Below, piece after piece: positions 6,460 to 10,093 of a stretch of 10,093 nucleotides of DNA (its first letter is position 1; the number at the start of each line of letters is the position of its first letter). Origin of the DNA: an uncultured Collinsella sp. GTDB taxonomy: Bacteria > Actinomycetota > Coriobacteriia > Coriobacteriales > Coriobacteriaceae. Location of the stretch: the NCBI GenBank assembly GCA_900552295.1, contig URZB01000039.1, forward strand, positions 1 through 10,093. Reading direction: 5' to 3'. Below the pieces are notes generated by a model. That model made no database searches. It saw only the letters and a list, made by a program, of their open reading frames with translations, and was not told where the DNA came from. Position numbers and translations under genes: made by a program.

Positions 6460-7428
6460 ATGAACGCACACGATCTGATCAAAGAGGCAATTGCCGAGAA
6501 GGGCAAGTTCGACAGCGTCTACTGGATTGCTTGTGGTGGCTCCATGATCGATTTGATCCCGGCTCACGAGCTTCTGCAGCGCGAGGCAACCACCTTCACT
6601 TCGTATATCTATACGGCTCGCGAGTTCGATATCATGCGTCCGCGTCGTCTGGGCGAGAAGTCCCTGGTCATTGCTTGCAGCCACAGTGGCAACACCCCCG
6701 AGGTCGTTGAGGGCTGCGAGATTGCCCTTGCCGCCGGCGCTACGGTGATCGCCCAGACCGACAACGCTGGATCTAAGATCGACTCCGGCAAGTGGACCAC
6801 GTGGGTCTACCCATGGGGCGAGGGCGTGCCGCAGGCTGAGGTCCCCGCTGGCATTTCGCTGTCGCTTGCGGCCGAGCTGCTCGATCAGCAGGAGGGCTAC
6901 GCCGATCTTGCCGATATGTATGCCGGTATCGCCGAGATGGATAAGATTCTTCCCCCGGCACGTGAGAAGGTAAATGCCGAGCTGGGCGATCGTTTTGCCA
7001 AGCTTTGCCAGGAGCACGAGTTCTTCTATATTCTGGGCAGCGGTCCCAACTTTAGCCAGACCTACGGTTTCGCTATCTGCTCTCTTATGGAGATGCAGTG
7101 GCAGCACTGCAGCTACATCCACTCTGCCGAGTACTTCCACGGCCCCTTCGAGGCTACTCAGGATGGCGTTTTTTACTTCCTGCAGATGGGCTCCAGCGAG
7201 TGCCGTGCTATGGACGAGCGCGCCCTGGCGTTCCTTAAGACGCATACCGATACGCTGATGGTGCTCGATGCCAAGGATTACGGTATGGAAGCCGTGCCGG
7301 CGAGCGTCCGTGCCTATCTGGACCCGGTGCTGTTCTACGCCATGAACTGCGAGCTGCGTGCCGCACGCGGCAAGGTGTTTGATCACGATCCCGATTTCCG
7401 TCGCTATATGGGTGTTGTCGAGTACTAG
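6460..7428 (+). CDS. frlB: SIS-domain fructosamine-6-phosphate deglycase (FrlB/FraB-like)
   Basis: A 322-residue protein with two SIS (sugar isomerase) domains at about residues 18-140 and 180-310. This family splits phosphorylated Amadori products into glucose 6-phosphate and the free amino acid. Seen: YWIACGGSM (21-29), CSHSGNTPE (73-81), SLMEMQWQHCSYIHSAEYFHGPFE (208-231) and a C-terminal RRYMGVVEY almost identical to the FrlB/FraB end. By my recalled alignment, the catalytic Glu214 and His230 of Salmonella FraB correspond to Glu211 (in MEMQW) and His227 (in FHGPF), both present with the same spacing. The central motif looks closer to FraB than to E. coli FrlB. ATG 6460 is preceded by AAGAAAGGA with 7-base spacing; a TTG at 6427 is rejected as a start. 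The next gene begins 14 bases after the stop. The exact amino acid partner is unknown. Confidence 0.85.
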   Translation: MNAHDLIKEAIAEKGKFDSVYWIACGGSMIDLIPAHELLQREATTFTSYIYTAREFDIMRPRRLGEKSLVIACSHSGNTPEVVEGCEIALAAGATVIAQTDNAGSKIDSGKWTTWVYPWGEGVPQAEVPAGISLSLAAELLDQQEGYADLADMYAGIAEMDKILPPAREKVNAELGDRFAKLCQEHEFFYILGSGPNFSQTYGFAICSLMEMQWQHCSYIHSAEYFHGPFEATQDGVFYFLQMGSSECRAMDERALAFLKTHTDTLMVLDAKDYGMEAVPASVRAYLDPVLFYAMNCELRAARGKVFDHDPDFRRYMGVVEY

Positions 7429-7442
7429 AAGGGGCAAAGGCC

Positions 7443-8306
7443 ATGGCATTTAACGTTAACGCGCTCGGATTTGGCGACAACGTCGTCGATCGCTACGAGC
7501 ATATCCACACCATGTATCCCGGCGGCAATGCGGTGAACTTCGCCGTTTATGCCAAGAAATGCGGTGCCGCACGCTCCGCATACATGGGCATTTTTGGCAA
7601 TGATGCCGCTGCCGAGCATGTCATTGCAAGCCTCGAGGATGAGGGTATCGAGCTTGACAAGTGCGAGCAGATGATTGGCGAGAACGGAGCGGCTCGCGTG
7701 ACCGTCGTTGACGGTGACCGTGTCTTCCTTGGCTCCAACGAGGGCGGTATCCGTGGCGATGCGCGCTATGTCCTCGATCGCTTTGACCTTGCGTACATGA
7801 AGCAGTTCGATGTGGTTCATTCGGGCAACTATTGCTTTACCGAGCGCGAGCTGCCCAAGTTGAAGGCTGCGGGCGTCACGGTCTCTTTTGACTTTTCGGA
7901 CGACTCCACCGACGAGTACTACGAGCAGATTGCACCCTACGTCGATTTTGCCTTCTTTAGTGCGGCGGATGCCGCGAGTGAGGACGAGATTCGCGAGCGT
8001 CTGGCATGGGTGAAGGGCCTGGGTCCGCGTTTTGTGTCGGCTACGGCGGGTGCCGAGGGCTGCATTGCTTACGACGGCGAGCGTTATTACCGCCAGCTGG
8101 CTAAACCGGTAACGGACATGAAGGACACCATGGGAGCGGGCGACTCGTTCCTCACTTCGTTTTTGATGTGCTATCTCGATTCCGCCAAGCGTGGAGAGGA
8201 TGGCGCCGAGGCTATCGAGCGCGCGCTCGACTTTGCTGCCGGGTTTGCCTCGACCGTGTGCGGCATGGAAGGTTCTTGGGGCCACGGAGCACCAATCGTC
8301 GAATAG
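7443..8306 (+). CDS. frlD: PfkB-family fructosamine 6-kinase (FrlD-like)
   Basis: A 287-residue ribokinase/PfkB-family kinase that would phosphorylate C6 of the imported fructosamine with ATP in the cytosol, making the substrate of the deglycase encoded just upstream. Seen: an N-terminal GFGDNVVDRY, the sugar-binding YPGGNAVNFAVYAKKCG (residues 25-41), FDFSDDS near 149-155, and the anion-hole motif DTMGAGDSF (228-236) with catalytic base Asp234. These segments resemble E. coli FrlD, including the unusual early GGNAVN motif and the lack of a large lid. Length matches FrlD-type kinases (about 260-290). The start at ATG 7443 is supported by AGAAGGGG eight bases upstream. It is the last gene of the operon and is followed by a strong hairpin. 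The fructoselysine name relies on the neighbouring deglycase and epimerase; other PfkB sugar kinases share the core motifs. Confidence 0.85.
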   Translation: MAFNVNALGFGDNVVDRYEHIHTMYPGGNAVNFAVYAKKCGAARSAYMGIFGNDAAAEHVIASLEDEGIELDKCEQMIGENGAARVTVVDGDRVFLGSNEGGIRGDARYVLDRFDLAYMKQFDVVHSGNYCFTERELPKLKAAGVTVSFDFSDDSTDEYYEQIAPYVDFAFFSAADAASEDEIRERLAWVKGLGPRFVSATAGAEGCIAYDGERYYRQLAKPVTDMKDTMGAGDSFLTSFLMCYLDSAKRGEDGAEAIERALDFAAGFASTVCGMEGSWGHGAPIVE

Positions 8307-8312
8307 CCGAGC

Positions 8313-8346
8313 GGTCCCGGGGAGGTGCAGGATCCTCCCCGGGACC
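8313..8346 (+). terminator. 13-bp GC-rich hairpin ending the catabolic operon
   Basis: Bases 8313-8325 pair perfectly with 8334-8346 around an 8-base loop, seven bases after the kinase stop codon. No T-run follows, like the hairpin after the regulator gene. It is placed as the operon terminator; its right edge is two bases from the inverted-repeat element at 8349. Confidence 0.7.
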
Positions 8347-8348
8347 TC

Positions 8349-8579
8349 GTGTGCAAAAAATGCCAAATATGAGTACTGTGACTAATTTAGTCGCAGCAAA
8401 ATCAACCCCTTCAGACGTGATTTGAGCGTCTGGAGGGGTTTAAGATTTGCGAAAACGCAGGATGAATGACTGTAAAAGCTTTAATTAGCGGACAATCGAG
8501 GATTATTCTGGCGGTTGGAAAGTTAAAAGAAATGTATCCATTCCGGTAGCAGTACTCATATTTGGCATTTTTTGCACAC
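8349..8579. repeat. 231-bp non-coding element with perfect 30-bp inverted ends
   Basis: Bases 8349-8378 are the exact reverse complement of 8550-8579 (GTGTGC, six A, TGCCAAATATGAGTACTG and its complement), with 171 bases between. Pairing stops sharply outside both ends. The interior is AT-richer than the nearby genes and holds no credible gene. It contains a 21-base near-palindrome at 8376-8396 and a long hairpin at 8396-8450. No target site duplication is visible next to the ends. It fits a MITE-like or dispersed intergenic repeat; a shared terminator structure between the convergent genes is the alternative. Confidence 0.65.
8396..8450. other. long hairpin inside the inverted-repeat element
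   Basis: Bases 8404-8417 pair with 8427-8440 (14 bp, one G-U) around a 9-base loop, and the stem continues with a bulge on each side: 8399-8403 with 8444-8448 and 8396-8397 with 8449-8450. T-rich bases flank the core stem on both strands (TTTAAGATTT on plus, TTGATTTT on minus), so it could stop transcription in both directions. Confidence 0.5.
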
Positions 8580-8585
8580 CAGGGG

Positions 8586-9368
8586 TTAGCGAAGGTCAAA
8601 AAAAGAGCGCGCATTTGTTAAAACTATCGACTCGATGCGCTTTGCGTCGCAGTTTTTGAGCGAGGTGATGCGTTCTGAGGTCCTTGTGAGCGACCTGATG
8701 AGCGACTGCGCGCTTGTTTCTGTGTTTGGCTCGGCCGGCGCATCGGTCTCGAGCAGTAGGCGGTCGAGTGGAATCTGTCGTGCGTATTCGCGACCGCGCT
8801 TGGTCGCGAGCATGCGTTCGTTGACGGAAAAATAGCAGCCCGCATTACGCGCGCGGGTGAGTTCGTCCGAAGTGCCGCTAAACCAGTGGAAGATGATAGC
8901 GGGGGAGTCGGGGTTTGGGATGAGTAGTCCATGCGATTCGAGGACGTCCAGTACGGCTCCTGCCGAACGAACGGCGTGAATTGATATCACGCGCCCGGTA
9001 AGAGGATGCTGCACGAGCGCATCGCAGAGCCGGTTAAGTGCCTGTATTTGTAGCGGCTCACTTCCAGCAAAGCGCGCGGAAAAGTCGAGTCCGACTTCGC
9101 CGATGTAGCGTTCTTGGGCAGCAACTTCGCAAAGCAGATTGACTTCGGCAAAACCGCAGTGGCCATCGGCGAGCCACCAGGGGTGAAGCCCAACGCCGGC
9201 GATGATGCCCGGGTGGCGACGAGCGCGCTCGTTTGCGGCCGAAAAGTCGCGTGGATCGACGCCGCAATCAAATAGACCCAAGCCCAGCGCCGTTGCCTCA
9301 TCGGCAACGGCGTCCGGGTGAGCCATTAAATCAAGATGGCAGTGTGCATCAAATAACCGGGGCTCCAT
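8586..9368 (-). CDS. TatD-family metal-dependent hydrolase (DNase-like)
   Basis: A 260-residue TatD-family protein, full length for these cytosolic metal-dependent hydrolases, several of which act as 3'-5' DNA or RNA exonucleases or in nucleic acid quality control. The TIM-barrel metal ligands are all visible: DAHCHLD (His9, His11), IGEVGLDF (Glu91), SIHAVR (His131), IFHWFSG (His161) and LLLETDAP (Asp209). The start ATG, complement of 9366-9368, begins directly with the conserved MEPRLFDAHCHLD. It lies 14 bases after the tcdA stop on the same strand, so the two are probably co-transcribed. It converges with the catabolic operon, and its stop codon is only six bases from the inverted-repeat element. 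The cellular substrate cannot be named. Confidence 0.88.
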   Translation of the reverse strand: MEPRLFDAHCHLDLMAHPDAVADEATALGLGLFDCGVDPRDFSAANERARRHPGIIAGVGLHPWWLADGHCGFAEVNLLCEVAAQERYIGEVGLDFSARFAGSEPLQIQALNRLCDALVQHPLTGRVISIHAVRSAGAVLDVLESHGLLIPNPDSPAIIFHWFSGTSDELTRARNAGCYFSVNERMLATKRGREYARQIPLDRLLLETDAPAEPNTETSAQSLIRSLTRTSERITSLKNCDAKRIESIVLTNARSFFDLR

Positions 9369-9382
9369 CTCGGCGCGCTCCG

Positions 9383-10054
9383 CTAGTCCAAGCGCTGGCC
9401 ATCGGCGCGCACGCGCTCGGTGCCGCGGCCACTGATCTGGCGGATAACCTCGCCGGCAATCATCTGGCCCATGATGGGCGGCATAAAGCTGGCGGTTCCG
9501 AGCTCGGTGCGCTCGTGGATATTGGAAGGGTCGCGGGGCTGTGTCTTAACCGATTCCTCGCAGCTAAACAGTACATGCAGACTCTTGATTCCGCGCTTCT
9601 TGCATTCTTTGCGCATGATGCGGCTCATGGGGTCACGTACCGTATCGAAAATGTCGGCAAAGCGGAGGCACTCGGGATGGAGCTTGTTGGCCCCGCCCAT
9701 GGAGCTAACCAAACGAATGTCGTGGTCCTGAGCATATTTGGCAATGGCGAGCTTGGCCGAGATGGTGTCGATGGCGTCGACGACGTAGTCGAGCTTGCCG
9801 TCCGTCTGCTCCAAAACGCTCGCGAAGAACTCGTCGATATTGTCGCTCAACAGGTATTCGGTGCGCTTGATGACGGTAGCGGCTGGATTGATGTCGTGGA
9901 TCATGGCTTCCATAACATCGACCTTACGCTTGCCGATGGTGCTTTGAAAGGCGATGGCCTGGCGATTGATATTGCTGGGCGCGATGATGTCCTTATCCAG
10001 AATGACGAAATGACCAATGCCGCCGCGGGCAAGTGCCTCGCAGCAATTGGAGCC
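9383..10054 (-). CDS. tcdA: tRNA threonylcarbamoyladenosine dehydratase (TcdA), 5' truncated
   Basis: The last 223 residues of an E1/ThiF-like protein of the TcdA (CsdL) type, which uses ATP to cyclise t6A to ct6A at position 37 of tRNAs. The contig starts inside the nucleotide-binding loop: the first real residues GSNCCEALARGGIG are the end of the GxGGVGS motif. Then follow the VILDKDIIAPSNINRQ segment with its acidic and Asn/Arg/Gln residues, VVDAIDTISAK, and the TcdA-typical SSMGGANKLHPECLRFADIFDTVRDP and VLFSCEES segments. About 30-40 N-terminal residues are missing because of the adapter junction at 10055; the apparent start MYKRQ is adapter. It heads a two-gene minus-strand unit with the TatD gene. 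Other ThiF-like enzymes are less likely given the IFDTVRDP segment. Confidence 0.85.
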   Translation of the reverse strand, partial: GSNCCEALARGGIGHFVILDKDIIAPSNINRQAIAFQSTIGKRKVDVMEAMIHDINPAATVIKRTEYLLSDNIDEFFASVLEQTDGKLDYVVDAIDTISAKLAIAKYAQDHDIRLVSSMGGANKLHPECLRFADIFDTVRDPMSRIMRKECKKRGIKSLHVLFSCEESVKTQPRDPSNIHERTELGTASFMPPIMGQMIAGEVIRQISGRGTERVRADGQRLD

Positions 10055-10093
10055 CTGTCTCTTATACACATCTGACGCTGCCGACGATAAGGC
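10055..10093 (-). other. Nextera/Tn5 sequencing adapter (contamination)
   Basis: Bases 10055-10073 are the complement of the Tn5 mosaic end, 10074-10087 (GACGCTGCCGACGA) the complement of the Read 1 adapter, and 10088-10093 (TAAGGC) the start of the complement of the same index as at bases 1-8. It is the exact reverse complement of bases 3-41 and should be trimmed. Confidence 0.98.

Noticed and set aside
6424..7449. A 341-codon open frame on the minus strand opposite the deglycase gene
   Set aside because: It covers the whole plus-strand SIS gene, whose motifs and ribosome binding site are clear; the antisense frame shows no domain.
8411..8614. A 67-codon minus-strand frame across the inverted-repeat element (contains KNAKYEYC)
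   Set aside because: It reads through the repeat arm, overlaps the end of the TatD gene and has no family resemblance; it is a by-product of the repeat.
42..10054. CRISPR arrays, tRNA or rRNA genes, transposase or phage genes
   Set aside because: I looked on both strands and saw no regularly spaced repeats, RNA gene signatures or recombinase motifs.
1..10093. 39-bp terminal inverted repeats suggesting a transposon or linear element
   Set aside because: The repeats are exact Nextera Read 1 adapter with the Tn5 mosaic end and an index, so they are a library artefact.

Overview
The window looks like one complete metagenomic contig from a high-GC gut actinobacterium of the class Coriobacteriia. 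Collinsella is my best guess, an inference from codon use, gene style and gene content, with no marker gene to prove it. Both ends are sequencing adapter, not biology: bases 1-41 and 10055-10093 are Nextera/Tn5 adapter in opposite orientation, so genomic sequence runs only from 42 to 10054 and the genes at both ends are cut.

Layout. (1) 42-1375, plus strand: a 5'-truncated Cof-type HAD phosphatase and a beta-phosphoglucomutase-like HAD phosphatase, with a terminator hairpin between them and another after them. (2) 1460-8346, plus strand: a sugar-amine (Amadori product) catabolic locus. It holds a GntR/UTRA regulator (frlR-like), a separate promoter/operator region, then five tightly spaced genes: a DcuC/YfcC-family permease, an amidohydrolase family 3 enzyme, a FrlC-like epimerase, a FrlB/FraB-like SIS deglycase and a FrlD-like PfkB kinase, closed by a strong hairpin. 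(3) 8349-8579: a 231-bp non-coding element bounded by perfect 30-bp inverted repeats, lying between convergent transcription units. (4) 8586-10054, minus strand: a TatD-family hydrolase gene and, upstream of it, a tcdA gene cut by the contig end.

How the genes work together (family knowledge plus inference). The permease would import a fructosamine such as fructoselysine or fructose-asparagine. The kinase phosphorylates the sugar at C6. The SIS deglycase splits the 6-phosphate into glucose 6-phosphate and free amino acid. The epimerase brings a C3-epimeric (psicose-type) Amadori compound into the same route. The amidohydrolase is the unexplained member: it keeps the family fold signature but lacks the second His of the HxH metal motif and the usual bridging Lys. 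It may process the amino-acid part of the substrate, in the way the asparaginase FraE does in the Salmonella fructose-asparagine locus. The set mixes traits of the E. coli frl system (epimerase) with traits of the Salmonella fra system (deglycase sequence, dicarboxylate-type permease), so the true substrate is open. As I recall, fructoselysine breakdown has been reported in the gut species Collinsella intestinalis, which fits this reading.
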